Assembly (NCBI RefSeq): GCF_902859805.1
Contig: NZ_CADIKC010000001.1
Location: 1,302,001-1,366,000, forward strand
DNA: 64,000 bases
Reading direction: 5' to 3'
Source of the DNA: Paraburkholderia sediminicola
Lineage (GTDB): Bacteria > Pseudomonadota > Gammaproteobacteria > Burkholderiales > Burkholderiaceae
The position numbers were made by a program, and so were the translations under genes. The notes under the pieces are model-generated. The model had not been told where the DNA came from. It worked only from the letters and a program-made list of their open reading frames with translations, and did no database searches. Positions 7,345 through 16,528 of this stretch are shown here, piece after piece. Within the stretch, counting starts at the first letter, position 1; each line of letters opens with the position of its first letter.

Positions 7345-10101
7345 TCACTTCTTCCCCTCCGACCGCCCTCCACCCAGCGCCTCAAGCAGCGGCCGCAGCG
7401 CATCCAGTTCCACACCAAACCCACTCCAGTCCCCCGCCTTCAATCGCTCGATCGCACGGTCATAGTGTGCAAGCGCCTCACGGGCACGCGCATCCGCCGT
7501 ACCCTGAGGCTGCGCTCCAAGCGGCGCACTTTCCTTGAAAAGCGCCGCCAACGCTTCGCCCAACGTTTCCCTCATCACCACCCGATCCCCATACGCAGCG
7601 ATCACCCGCTTCAACTCAGGTAACTGCCCCGACTCCGCACGCAGGTACAGCGGCGAGATGTAGAGAATCGAGTTCTCAATCGGCACGACGAGAAGATGGC
7701 CGCGAATAACACGCGAGCCCATCTGGTTCCACAGCGAAATCTGCTGCGAAATCTCGGTGTTCTGCTGGATGCGCGCCTCGATCTGGAACGGCCCATAGAC
7801 GAGCTTATCCTTCGGAAACGAGTAGACGACAAGCTTGCCGTAGTTAGGCGGATCACAACGCGCGGCGAGCCACGCGATCATATTGTCGCGCTGACTGGGC
7901 ACCATCGGCAGCATCAGGACGAACTCTTCGCGCGGTTCATCGGGCAGCCGCATGATCATGTAATAAGGCGTCATCGGTGTGCCGGGACTATTCCCGCCAT
8001 CAATGCCGATCAATTCCCGCGGGAACTGCCACAGATCCTCGCGATTGTAGAAAACCTCCGGCGCATCCATGTGATAGGCCCGATAAAGCTGCGCCTGGAT
8101 CTGGAACAGCTCTTCCGGGTAGCGAATATGTTGCTGCAAATCTTGCGGCATCGCGGCTAGTGGCTTGAACAGTCCCGGAAAAATGCGCTGATAAGTCCGC
8201 AAGATCGGATCGTTGGGATCGCTGACATAGAAATCGACCGTACCGTTATATGCGTCGACCACAACCTTGACTGCGTTGCGGATGTAATTGGCGCCATCGT
8301 CGAAGCCCGGCTGTGCGTAGGGGAACCAGCTGCTCGTCGTATACGCGTCCTGCATCCAGAAAAGGCGCCCGTTGCTTGTGACGAGGTAGGGATCGTGATC
8401 GAGCCTGAGGAACGGGGCAATCGTGCGCACGCGATCCTGAATGTTACGGTGCAGCAGAATGCGGCTACCGCTCGTGATGTAGTCGGTTAGCAGGATGTTC
8501 GGATCGTTGAACTGCCAGGCGAAGAGACTACGGCGCGCCGTGCTGCCGATGCCAATACCATCGCTCCCGCTATAAGCGGTGTAGACGTTGTCCTTGCCCT
8601 TGGGGTAGTCGAATTCGGGAACGCTGCCTTTTACGATGACATAGCCCTCACCTCCTTCCCCGAAATACAGACGCGGCTCGCGAACGGCAGGGCCGCCGTG
8701 CGCAACGGGCGGAATATCCTGCAGATAGAAGGACGGCAAACCTTCCGCCGATTTTTCGGTGACGGGCGACATCACCACGCCATTGCCATGCGTGAACAGA
8801 AGGTGCAGGTTCACCCAGGTTTGAGCGTTCGCGGGGAGCATCGAAGGCTCCAGTTCGCGCGCCGACAGCATCACCTGCCGATATCCGGCGTCGAGTCGAT
8901 AGCGATCGATGTCGACGGAGAAAAATTTGTAGTACGTCCTGATCTCTTGCAACTGCGCGTAGGTATCCATCAGCGGCTGCACATCCCATAGGCGGATGTT
9001 GTCGATGGTCGCGCGGTTGGCCTCGAGCGAGGCGAGATTCAGTTCCTGCTCGGCCGGGAACGGCTTTACCGCGATCTGGTTGAGGCCGTAGGCCATTCGC
9101 GTCAGCGCGATATTGTGTTTGATATAGGGCATCTCCAGTTGCAGTTCGCTCGGCTTGACATAGAGGCGCTGGAACAGCGCCGGATAGATCAAGGCGAACA
9201 CGAACGAGGTGCCGAACACCAGCAACGCAGCGCCGATAGGAATTCGATAGTCCTGCCGACGCATATTGACCCAGCACGCGACGGCTGCAATAACAGCAAG
9301 ACCAACGAGCACCCACAAGACCGGCAGCTCGACGTGGATGTCGGTATAACCGGCGCCGACCACGACACCGTTATCGCCGTAGAGCAACAAAAAGCGGTCG
9401 AGTGTGTAAGACCAGGCCTTCAGGAGAAAGAACGCACCGAGCAGCGCTGAACCATGAGCGGTGGCGGCAGCAGAGAGCACGCGCGGCGCCTGCTCGAACG
9501 TGATGTCGCCGCGAATCCCATACACCGCGGCTGCAACGAGCGCACTGCAGAAGATCAGCTGCAGCAACCAGTTCTTGAACGCAAGATAGGCGGGCAGTGA
9601 GAACAGATAGAAGCTGATGTCTTGCCCAAAAACAGGATCGCGGTCGCCATAGGGCACCTGATGCAGGAAGCGCAGCACCAGATCCCAGTTGGAGATTTCG
9701 CCGCCAGCAATGATCAGTGCAAGGACAATCGCGCTGCCGGCAATGCTGGCGCGCCAGGGAATACGTGGTGCAAGCTGGTCCGCTAGTTCAGAGATGAACT
9801 CAGGCGTACCTGACAAACGGGCCGTTTCGACTTGCCAGCTACCGGGCCGCCGCGCATAACGATGCGCAAGAAACCCCGACGCAGCTATCACGCTCGCCGA
9901 CACTGCGAACACCGCGACAAAGAGGAGCGCCTTGGCGGAGACAGTCGTCCAGAAAACGTCGACGTAACCGATTGAAGCAAACCACAACCAGTCGACCACA
10001 ACGCCAGTGAGGCGCCCTGCGACGATCAAGGCGCCCACAACAACCGCAACCATGATTGCGATGCGTCTGACGTTCATGCCGGAGCTTGGTTGCCAATGCA
10101 T
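7345..10101 (-). CDS. UPF0182 family large membrane protein
   Basis: 918 aa. Roughly the first 320 residues hold about seven hydrophobic segments (for example IAIMVAVVVGALIVAGRLTG and GAALLVFGTSFVFALIYPA). The rest is a large extracytoplasmic region with the conserved family words YGLNQ, YYMIMRLP, FVLMLPM and SILYISPLYLRA. The length is typical for UPF0182 (COG1615). The function is unknown in the literature I know. The ATG has a strong AAGGAGG. It is monocistronic, between the HTH gene and the porin. Confidence 0.9.
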   Translation of the reverse strand: MHWQPSSGMNVRRIAIMVAVVVGALIVAGRLTGVVVDWLWFASIGYVDVFWTTVSAKALLFVAVFAVSASVIAASGFLAHRYARRPGSWQVETARLSGTPEFISELADQLAPRIPWRASIAGSAIVLALIIAGGEISNWDLVLRFLHQVPYGDRDPVFGQDISFYLFSLPAYLAFKNWLLQLIFCSALVAAAVYGIRGDITFEQAPRVLSAAATAHGSALLGAFFLLKAWSYTLDRFLLLYGDNGVVVGAGYTDIHVELPVLWVLVGLAVIAAVACWVNMRRQDYRIPIGAALLVFGTSFVFALIYPALFQRLYVKPSELQLEMPYIKHNIALTRMAYGLNQIAVKPFPAEQELNLASLEANRATIDNIRLWDVQPLMDTYAQLQEIRTYYKFFSVDIDRYRLDAGYRQVMLSARELEPSMLPANAQTWVNLHLLFTHGNGVVMSPVTEKSAEGLPSFYLQDIPPVAHGGPAVREPRLYFGEGGEGYVIVKGSVPEFDYPKGKDNVYTAYSGSDGIGIGSTARRSLFAWQFNDPNILLTDYITSGSRILLHRNIQDRVRTIAPFLRLDHDPYLVTSNGRLFWMQDAYTTSSWFPYAQPGFDDGANYIRNAVKVVVDAYNGTVDFYVSDPNDPILRTYQRIFPGLFKPLAAMPQDLQQHIRYPEELFQIQAQLYRAYHMDAPEVFYNREDLWQFPRELIGIDGGNSPGTPMTPYYMIMRLPDEPREEFVLMLPMVPSQRDNMIAWLAARCDPPNYGKLVVYSFPKDKLVYGPFQIEARIQQNTEISQQISLWNQMGSRVIRGHLLVVPIENSILYISPLYLRAESGQLPELKRVIAAYGDRVVMRETLGEALAALFKESAPLGAQPQGTADARAREALAHYDRAIERLKAGDWSGFGVELDALRPLLEALGGGRSEGKK

Positions 10102-10274
10102 CGCCCCTCCTTTGCCGGGACGCCACGTGTGGCTGACTGCGATCAGGTCTGCCTAAACCGCTACTTTGCTGCGAACCTGGTTGACCGGTTTGAAGCGGGC
10201 GCGCAGCCAATGAATGATTAGGGTCACATAACTGATTGTAGTCCGGTGAAGCAACGAGCGCCCAAAGCGCAACG

Positions 10275-11309
10275 TCAGAAGCGCTCGATCATGCCGAACT
10301 GCACACCCCGCACAGAAGCCCCAGGCCACGACGGTGTGAGGCCCGTCACATTTACCCCGCGCAACGTGAACTCACCCTGCCCGCGATTGCGCAACCAGCC
10401 GGCGCTCGCATAAAGCAAAGCGCGCTTGGAGAGGTCGTACTCGCATGCCGCGCTGAACTGATCGGCGTTGTCGTCACCACCCGAGCGGTCACGCAGATAG
10501 GTGTAGCCGAGCGAGGCACGAAAGCGCGAATTCACCGCATAGCGCGCGGAGACGGATACACCGTCGTCGTGATATCGCGGCGTACCGCCATCGCCGTTGA
10601 AGAACGATAGGAAGCCCGTGACCGGTCCAAAAACATACGAGACACCACCGAGGTTTGCGCGCAGCGCGCCATCGCCATGCGTCTGTTGATGCGCGTACGA
10701 AATGCGGAACGGTCCCTCGCGCCATGCGAAGGTTTCGATGTGACCGGCGAGCCCGTTGCCATCATTGCTGGCGTCGCCGTCGCGCAGCGCTGCCATGATG
10801 GTCGTGGAGAAACCGTGGAATTCGGGCGAGAGATAGGTGATCGCATTGCTCTCGTAGGGTGTGATCTTGGAGAGATTGTCGAGACCGGAAGCGATCGTGC
10901 CTGCGTCGAAAGCATCGAGGCCGCCTTTGAACGGGATATAGATAGGCGAGTACTGGCGGCCGACACGCACGGTGCCGTAAAGCGTATCCAATCCGATCCA
11001 CGCCTGGCGGTTGAATATTGTGTTCGCGACGGCAAAGGTGCCGTCAGCGGAACCGAAGCCGTTCTCCAGAGTGAACAGAATCTTGACGCCATCGCCGATG
11101 TCCTCGACGCCGCGCAGGCCGACGCGCGATCCCCGATACGCACCGGAATCCATACGAGCAACATAGCCCGCGCCCGGATTGGTGACCTCAATGCTCGTAT
11201 CGAGTGCGCCGTAGAGCGTGACCGAACTTTGCGCATGCGCAAGCGTGGCGTGCAACGCGATCGAGGCCAGCACGACGCAGGCTCGCGGCGCAAAGCGTGA
11301 ATAGTTCAT
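10275..11309 (-). CDS. Gram-negative general porin
   Basis: 344 aa outer-membrane trimeric porin of the Burkholderia/Neisseria type. The signal peptide ends near ATLAHA, and mature protein begins QSSVTLYGALD, the family hallmark. It also shows GSRVGLRGVEDIGDG, FTLENGF, RQAWIGL and a terminal beta strand ending in Phe. The start at 11309 fits the signal peptide; an in-frame ATG 24 nt upstream lies inside a palindrome. The gene follows the PQQ dehydrogenase by 75 nt on the same strand, so it may serve sugar entry for periplasmic oxidation. Confidence 0.9.
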   Translation of the reverse strand: MNYSRFAPRACVVLASIALHATLAHAQSSVTLYGALDTSIEVTNPGAGYVARMDSGAYRGSRVGLRGVEDIGDGVKILFTLENGFGSADGTFAVANTIFNRQAWIGLDTLYGTVRVGRQYSPIYIPFKGGLDAFDAGTIASGLDNLSKITPYESNAITYLSPEFHGFSTTIMAALRDGDASNDGNGLAGHIETFAWREGPFRISYAHQQTHGDGALRANLGGVSYVFGPVTGFLSFFNGDGGTPRYHDDGVSVSARYAVNSRFRASLGYTYLRDRSGGDDNADQFSAACEYDLSKRALLYASAGWLRNRGQGEFTLRGVNVTGLTPSWPGASVRGVQFGMIERF

Positions 11310-11324
11310 TCGACAATATAGAAA

Positions 11325-11345
11325 GCGGCGCATTCAATGCGCCGC
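11325..11345 (-). terminator. Perfect palindrome between dehydrogenase and porin
   Basis: Two 10-base arms (11325-11334 and 11336-11345, GCGGCGCATT and its complement) flank one base. Read on the minus strand, TTTCTATATT follows the hairpin. It could terminate or attenuate readthrough from the dehydrogenase gene into the porin, or protect a 3' end. Confidence 0.5.
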
Positions 11346-11384
11346 GTAAGGGACAAGAAAAACCGCATGCGCGGCGCGTGCCGC

Positions 11385-13865
11385 TTACTGCGGCGGCAAT
11401 GCGTAGGCAATCACATAATCACCGAGCTTTGTACCGAACGAGCCATGTCCGCCCGCCGCGATCACGACATACTGACGGCCGTTGATCGAATAGCTCATCG
11501 GTGTGGCCTGACCGCCTGCAGGCAGGCGGGCCTCCCAAACCTGCTCGCCGTTGTTCACGTTAAACGCACGGATGTAGTTGTCCGCCGTCGCGCCGATGAA
11601 CGCGACACCGCCCGCAGTGACGATCGGACCGCCCAGCATCGGCATGCCCATTTTGAACGGCAGAGGAATCGGCGAACTGTCGCGCACAGTGCCGATGCGC
11701 TTCTTCCACACAATCTCATTGGTTTTGAGATCGATCGCCGAGATATAGCCCCATGCCGGTTGCTTGCACGGCAAGCCAAGCGGCGAGAGGAACGGATTGA
11801 TCGTCACGCCGTACGGCACACCGTACTGCGGCTGGATGCCCGACTCCGTGCCGCTGCCCTTGGCGCCCGGCTCCGGTTCCAGCGGGTTGCCCGGGCCACG
11901 CGGAATCAGGCGCGAGACGAACGGCAAGCCGATCGGGTTCGCGACGGCAATCTGGCGGTCAGTGTCGACGGCAAGACCGCCCCACTCGAACACACCCAGA
12001 TTGCCCGGGAACACGAGCGTGCCCTGTAGCGACGGCGGCGTGAAGGTGCCCTCGTACCGCAGTTGGTGGAACATCACGCGACATACAAGCTGGTCGAACA
12101 TCGTCGCGCCCCACATGTCGGCGTCAGTGAGGTTCTTCGACGGACGATACGTGAGCTGTGAGAACGGCTGTGTCGGCGCAACATGGTCGCCGGGGGCTGC
12201 GCCCTGCGGCACGGGCATTTCGGGCGCAGGCACGACCAGCGCGCCGGTGCGGCGGTCGAGCACGAACAGGTTGCCGGTCTTGGCCGGCGCGTACACGACC
12301 GGCACGGTCTTGCCATCCTTGTCGGTGATGTCGGCGATCGTGGGCTGCGACGGCTGATCCATGTCCCACAGATCGTGGTGCACGCTCTGGTAGAACCAGG
12401 CGAGCTTGCCGGTCGAGGCGTTGAGTGCGAGCAGCCCGGTGGCGTATTGCTCCAGCTCCGGCGTGCGGTCGCCGCCCCAGATATCCGGCGTCTTCACACC
12501 CATCGGCAGATAGACGATGTCGAGCTTCGCGTCGTAGGCGGCGGGCGCCCACGAGTTAGGCGAATTCCATGTGTAGTGTTCGCCTGGGCCGGGAATGTGA
12601 TTCGGATCTTTCGCGCCCGGATCGAACGCCCAAAGCAATTCGCCCGTGCGCACGTCGTAGCCGCGGATGACACCCGACGGCTCGCGGTTCGAGAAGTTGT
12701 CCTCCACTGCGCCTGCCACGATGATCACCTTGCTGGTGATGATCGACGGCGAGGTGGGTTCGTACATGCCCGGCGTTGTGACAGGCTGGGCGTGTTGAAG
12801 ATCGAGGTCGCCGTTGTTGCCGAAGCCCGCGCAACGTTGGCCCGTCAGTGCGTCGAGGGCGTAGAGGTGGCCGTCGTTGACCGGCAGGTAGATGCGGCGC
12901 GTACAGGCGGCAGTAGCGGCCCCAGAGGCGTCTGCGACTGCAGCGCCCGAGGCAGGCGTTGCAGCAGCACCTGAGGCGTCAGCGGTTGCTGCCGCATCGC
13001 TCGCCGGCGCCGCGGCGGGCGCGGCGGGTGCGGCCGCCGTGGCACTGGCCGACAGATCGACATACGACACGCCACGGCAAGTCACGTGCTGGAACGACGG
13101 ATCGTTCTTCAGCCGCGGATCGAACTTCCACTTGAGCGTGCCCGTTTTCGCGTCGAGCGCGAACAGAATCTGATGCGGCGAGCATAGGTAAAGCAGGTCG
13201 CCGATCTTGATCGGCGTGACTTCGTTGGTAATCTCGACAGGATCGTCGGGCCCCTTCATGTCGCCGGTACGGAAGGTCCAGGCCACCTGGAGATTCTTCG
13301 CATTGTCAGGCGTGATCTGCTGCAATGGCGAGTAGCGCGTGCCTTCCTGAGTGCGCCCATAGGCGGGCCAGTCGGAGGGGTCGATCCCGGTGCTGGCGAC
13401 GCTCGCGGGCGCGGAAGCGTTCAGTGTGCCGTTGACCTGTTGAGGATCGTTGAAGTTGGCGTACACGAGTATGCCCGCCCATGCGACGAGCGCAACCACG
13501 AGCGACGCAACACCCAGCTTGCGCTCACCCTCCAGCCGCCAGCTCACGAGCAGCAGCAACCAGACACCGAAGATGACGAGTACACCGGAGCGCGGTGCGA
13601 GTGCCCAGAAGTCCGGTCCCGACTCGTAGAGTGCCCAGATCGCCGTTCCGATCAGCACGAGTGCATAAAGCAGGAGCACGGCGGGACTGCGTCGCCAAAG
13701 CAGCCAGGCCACGCCCAACAGCACGACGCCTGTGATGACGTAGTACGCCGAGCCGCCGACCGCCAGCAGCCATACGCCGCCGATCAACAGATAGAGCGCG
13801 CTCAGCACCGTAAAGAGCAAAGTGATGACGCCGATCACGCCCCGCGAATTCGATTGACTGGTCAT
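11385..13865 (-). CDS. gcd: Membrane-bound PQQ-dependent glucose/quinate-type dehydrogenase
   Basis: 826 aa. The N-terminal 140 residues have about five membrane helices. The remainder is the eight-bladed PQQ propeller, seen in DWPAYGRTQEGTRYSPL, the blade motifs, and C-terminal GGHGSFGTKLGDYVIAYALP. It oxidises aldoses (or quinate/shikimate) at the periplasmic face and feeds electrons to ubiquinone. Unusual: an insertion of about 50 residues rich in Ala, Ser and Asp (coded at about 12905-13055, residues near 270-320) lies between CRGVSYVDL and CTRRIYLPVNDG, which are close together in relatives. It is the first gene before the porin. The substrate (glucose or quinate) is not settled. Confidence 0.9.
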   Translation of the reverse strand: MTSQSNSRGVIGVITLLFTVLSALYLLIGGVWLLAVGGSAYYVITGVVLLGVAWLLWRRSPAVLLLYALVLIGTAIWALYESGPDFWALAPRSGVLVIFGVWLLLLVSWRLEGERKLGVASLVVALVAWAGILVYANFNDPQQVNGTLNASAPASVASTGIDPSDWPAYGRTQEGTRYSPLQQITPDNAKNLQVAWTFRTGDMKGPDDPVEITNEVTPIKIGDLLYLCSPHQILFALDAKTGTLKWKFDPRLKNDPSFQHVTCRGVSYVDLSASATAAAPAAPAAAPASDAAATADASGAAATPASGAAVADASGAATAACTRRIYLPVNDGHLYALDALTGQRCAGFGNNGDLDLQHAQPVTTPGMYEPTSPSIITSKVIIVAGAVEDNFSNREPSGVIRGYDVRTGELLWAFDPGAKDPNHIPGPGEHYTWNSPNSWAPAAYDAKLDIVYLPMGVKTPDIWGGDRTPELEQYATGLLALNASTGKLAWFYQSVHHDLWDMDQPSQPTIADITDKDGKTVPVVYAPAKTGNLFVLDRRTGALVVPAPEMPVPQGAAPGDHVAPTQPFSQLTYRPSKNLTDADMWGATMFDQLVCRVMFHQLRYEGTFTPPSLQGTLVFPGNLGVFEWGGLAVDTDRQIAVANPIGLPFVSRLIPRGPGNPLEPEPGAKGSGTESGIQPQYGVPYGVTINPFLSPLGLPCKQPAWGYISAIDLKTNEIVWKKRIGTVRDSSPIPLPFKMGMPMLGGPIVTAGGVAFIGATADNYIRAFNVNNGEQVWEARLPAGGQATPMSYSINGRQYVVIAAGGHGSFGTKLGDYVIAYALPPQ

Positions 13866-13992
13866 GATGAGATCTACCCTCTTGAGTGGATACCGCCTGC
13901 CAGTGGTACCGACATCGAATTCACATGCCGGCGCACGGTGAAAAGCATATCAGAACGCTAATTACACATATTAGGAGACTTTAGCGAGCATC

Positions 13993-14014
13993 TGAAATGA
14001 CATATTCGTTGTAG
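13993..14014 (-). repeat. 22-bp motif, copy 1
   Basis: On the plus strand: TGAAATGACATATTC, three bases, GTAG. A second copy with 18 of 22 matching bases sits at 15102-15123 in the same orientation. This copy is 128 nt upstream of the PQQ dehydrogenase start. Confidence 0.5.
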
Positions 14015-14020
14015 AGCCGG

Positions 14021-14410
14021 CTACTGCGCTTCGTGCCGCCCGATCAGATGCGCCGCCAGCTGGATGGCATAAACGGCAGAACCCGTTACCACACCCGTTA
14101 TCAACACGCCGAGCAGTCCAAGCAAAACCGCGAGGATGAGGCCCGGCGTGGTGGTTGGCACCACGTCGCCGTAGCCGATGGTCAGCGCCGTGACCGCGCA
14201 AAAATAGAAAGTGTGGCCTAGCGATGCGTGCGTGCGCGTGGCTACATCCACGGCCCCGCCAAAGTAATACATGGCGATCGACAACACGAGGAAAAGTATC
14301 AGCAGCATCACCAGAATGGCGCGCAGATGCCAGAGAACCTTGGCAAACTCGGCAATGGCCCGTTGCGGCTGGATTCGAGTGCGAGCAGCGTTTTCGGCGG
14401 CATTGGCCAT
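14021..14410 (-). CDS. Two-TM potassium channel
   Basis: 129 aa ion-channel family protein (Ion_trans_2). Seen: a first membrane helix (AILVMLLILFLVLSIAMYYF), a pore helix with selectivity filter TIGYGDV, and a second helix (GLILAVLLGLLGVLITGVVT). There is no cytosolic RCK domain. The ATG at 14410 is preceded by GAGGTG and avoids an unlikely 15-residue upstream extension. It lies between ohr and gcd on the same strand, 85 nt after ohr, and may be read from the ohr promoter. Confidence 0.85.
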   Translation of the reverse strand: MANAAENAARTRIQPQRAIAEFAKVLWHLRAILVMLLILFLVLSIAMYYFGGAVDVATRTHASLGHTFYFCAVTALTIGYGDVVPTTTPGLILAVLLGLLGVLITGVVTGSAVYAIQLAAHLIGRHEAQ

Positions 14411-14495
14411 GTCATGCACCTCATGAGATACACGCCGCTTTGCGCGACACGGCACCCGCTGCTTGCACTCGAAATAACGCGTGATGACGCGCGGC

Positions 14496-14921
14496 TTAGA
14501 CCAGCGTCAGCTTGACGTCGATGTTGTTGCGTGTGGCGTTCGAATAAGGACAGACGACGTGTGCCTTGGCGATCAGCGCTTCCGCCTCTGCGCGGTCCAT
14601 GCCCGGCAGCGAGATTTTCAGTTCGACTTCAATGCCGAAGCCATTGGGGATCTGACCGATGCCGACATTGCCGTCAATGGCGACGTCTTTTGGCAACGCA
14701 ATCTTGTCGCGCGCGCTAACGAACTTCATTGCCCCGATGAAGCATGCACTATATCCCGCCGCGAAGAGTTGCTCGGGGTTCGTTCCGTCGCCGCCTCCGC
14801 CGCCGAGCTCCTTCGGCGTGGTCAGCTTGAGATCGAGGTTGCTGTCAGGAATCGTCGCGCGTCCGTCGCGACCGCCGGTGACGTGTGCGTGAGCACGATA
14901 CAAGACTTGTTCAATCGACAT
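14496..14921 (-). CDS. ohr: Organic hydroperoxide resistance protein Ohr
   Basis: 141 aa thiol peroxidase of the OsmC/Ohr family; reduces organic hydroperoxides with lipoyl-linked electrons. Seen: N-terminal [15 protein letters not shown], the peroxidatic Cys in [10 protein letters not shown] and the resolving Cys in [10 protein letters not shown], with usual length and C-terminal NIDVKL. No ohrR is adjacent; the regulator is either elsewhere or absent. Confidence 0.93.
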   Translation of the reverse strand: MSIEQVLYRAHAHVTGGRDGRATIPDSNLDLKLTTPKELGGGGGDGTNPEQLFAAGYSACFIGAMKFVSARDKIALPKDVAIDGNVGIGQIPNGFGIEVELKISLPGMDRAEAEALIAKAHVVCPYSNATRNNIDVKLTLV

Positions 14922-15190
14922 TCAAGACTCCTTTGTGTGCCAGGATGATCGACGCCTTACGCCGCCCTTTCTGTTCACGTTCCGCGACATAAGGTCTCGA
15001 GAAGTTGATGCCAAAGCTAACACGCATAGTAGTCGGGTCGACTCAGACCGGCAACCGGGACGGAGGTGCTTTCTCCTACTTTAAGCGCTCTATTGGTGGA
15101 TTGATATGACATATTCCAGGTAGGCGCGAGGGTATGCGGGTGGGGCTGTGCCGTGTGGTTCGGGTTGCCGACGGCATGGGTTATGTGACA
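14922..15190. promoter_or_regulatory. Upstream region of ohr
   Basis: About 270 nt without a coding frame. It should hold the ohr promoter. The only recognisable element is the repeat copy at 15102-15123; no OhrR-type operator was evident. Confidence 0.4.
15102..15123 (-). repeat. 22-bp motif, copy 2
   Basis: On the plus strand: TGATATGACATATTC, three bases, GTAG. It is 181 nt upstream of the ohr start and in the same orientation as the copy at 13993-14014. Confidence 0.5.
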
Positions 15191-15221
15191 GCACTGAGAC
15201 GGCCGATGGCCGTCTCAGTGC
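15191..15221 (-). terminator. 14-bp perfect hairpin
   Basis: Arms 15191-15204 and 15208-15221 pair perfectly around a 3-nt loop. It lies about 65 nt past the stop of the small gene at 15288. There is no T-run, so it is a terminator or 3' stabiliser. Confidence 0.6.
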
Positions 15222-15287
15222 GGGTGGTTTCCGAACGATTATTCTTCGGCTGTGCCGCGTAGCCAGTGGATGGCCCTTCTTGATCGT

Positions 15288-15755
15288 CTAGTGTTGCGCG
15301 ACGACCGGTTGCTGGGTTGCGTCGGCTTTTAATGTTGCGGCAGTTTTCTCCGCTGGGGTTTGGCGCTGTTCCATGTTTGCGGTGGCTGTCGGTTCGCTTG
15401 CTCGTTGCGCCACTTCTTCTGCAAGCAGATCCGCTGCGTGGCGTGCCGTGATGCGGCTTTGCGGAACACCCTTGGCATCGAGCGCAATCACCTTGTACAA
15501 CTCGCGGTCGCATTCGAGTTCCTGCTGATATTGCTCAGCCGTGTCCACCAGCAATTCAAGAAGCGTCTGACGACGTCGTCTTTCCTCAAGCGTGACGGAA
15601 GGATTCCTACATATTGAGGACGCAAGTGTAATCAAGGTGTCCAGTTGAGCCAGGTGCCGGTCGCATAAGTCGAAGGCGGACAGGGCAAGCTTTTCGTACT
15701 GGATTGCGTCGACAGGCGGACGTGAAGCGGGTTGGTTTTTTTGGGACTTGCTCAT
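15288..15755 (-). CDS. Hypothetical small helical protein behind C4-like leader
   Basis: 155 aa, not recognised. It is charged and largely helical (EKLALSAFDLCDRHLAQLDT; VTLEERRRRQTLLELLVDTA), with a flexible Ala/Thr/Gln-rich tail from about residue 125. There are no membrane segments. The ATG at 15755 follows GGGAGA; the 13-residue in-frame extension is unlikely. It lies downstream of a structured leader typical of phage or plasmid antirepressor and host-inhibition loci, which hints at mobile-element ancestry, but nothing in the protein itself proves this. Confidence 0.65.
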   Translation of the reverse strand: MSKSQKNQPASRPPVDAIQYEKLALSAFDLCDRHLAQLDTLITLASSICRNPSVTLEERRRRQTLLELLVDTAEQYQQELECDRELYKVIALDAKGVPQSRITARHAADLLAEEVAQRASEPTATANMEQRQTPAEKTAATLKADATQQPVVAQH

Positions 15756-15779
15756 GGTGACGATCTCCCTGTTACTTCT

Positions 15780-15992
15780 TGGATCGCCCGACACTCGCTG
15801 GAACGGGGTGAGCGGGCACGTGACGGGGTTAGCAGACCGGCGTTACGTCAATCCGGCGAGCCTTGCGGCTCCCCCGCCACGACCCGCCCATAGGAATATA
15901 GACGTGCAGCAGCAGACGCACTCCCGCCTGAGCGGGTGTGCGGACGTAACGATCAGGCTGCTAAACCTGGCCGCCGGGTGTCTCCCGACGAC
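15780..15992 (-). ncRNA. C4-antisense-RNA-like structured leader
   Basis: Read on the minus strand. A TATAAT box (plus 15999-16004) is followed by box a (TTAGCAG complement at 15958-15964), box b (15943-15950), a hairpin with a CCCGC/GCGGG stem (15923-15927 with 15932-15936), and a hairpin with a GAGCC/GGCTC stem (15858-15862 with 15867-15871). Then come b' (15842-15849, an exact 8-nt complement of b) and a' (15829-15835, an exact complement of a). Two hairpins framed by paired a/b boxes resemble the C4 antisense RNA of phages P1/P7. The next gene starts at 15755. Box complementarity is seen; the C4 assignment is an inference. Confidence 0.6.
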
Positions 15993-15998
15993 TTGGTA

Positions 15999-16004
15999 AT
16001 TATA
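15999..16004 (-). promoter_or_regulatory. -10 box for the structured leader
   Basis: A perfect TATAAT on the minus strand. The spacing-compatible -35 region (16022-16027) is a poor match. Transcription would start near 15992. Confidence 0.45.
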
Positions 16005-16528
16005 AGGGAGGCCGCCGAGATTGACTTCAGTCTTGTAGGCTAAATGTTTGATTTGGCCGAACGGATAAGGAGAGATAGGACGAGGGTGGACGGCTTTCCG
16101 TCGAGACCGTCATTCGCGCGCCGACGTTGACAGACCGAGACTCAACGACGCTCGAATCGCAGCACTCGACTACGTTGCGTCGCGAGCAATACTGATCGGC
16201 CACTTGCCCTAACGCTAAGGCATACGCGCTGCCGTTGGAGCGCCTCGCGCTGTGGATCGATCGCTTGATCCGCACCGACCGACACACCACACCGTGTAAT
16301 TTTGGCTCAGGTCGAAGAGGTGCCATTACCGTACGGAAAGCCGATCAAGAGCCGATACGGCACGGAATTCCCAGTGGCGGGTCATCGGCCTTAGCAGACG
16401 TTGGGCTTCCATCTGATCGCGACTGGTCGAATGACTGCTCTCCGAGAATGCGGAAGACTGGTGTCGACCCGGAGCGGCCGTTCGGACAGTGTCGCCCAAT
16501 GACCGTTATGGGGAGTACAGCATCCGAA
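16005..16528. other. Degenerate non-coding spacer, left side of accessory island
   Basis: About 520 nt with no supported gene. It contains the words GAATGACTG (16429-16437) and CCAATGACCGT (16496-16506), which recur in the same order at 19927-19935 and 19982-19992 on the other side of the island. Confidence 0.4.

Noticed and set aside
12892..13173. Ala-rich plus-strand frame in the gcd insertion
   Set aside because: Both strands of this low-complexity DNA read as Ala-rich; the minus-strand frame continues through flanking conserved propeller sequence.
15181..15513. 110-aa minus-strand frame overlapping the small gene
   Set aside because: Out of frame with the better-supported 155-aa gene, runs through the terminator hairpin, and has no ribosome site.
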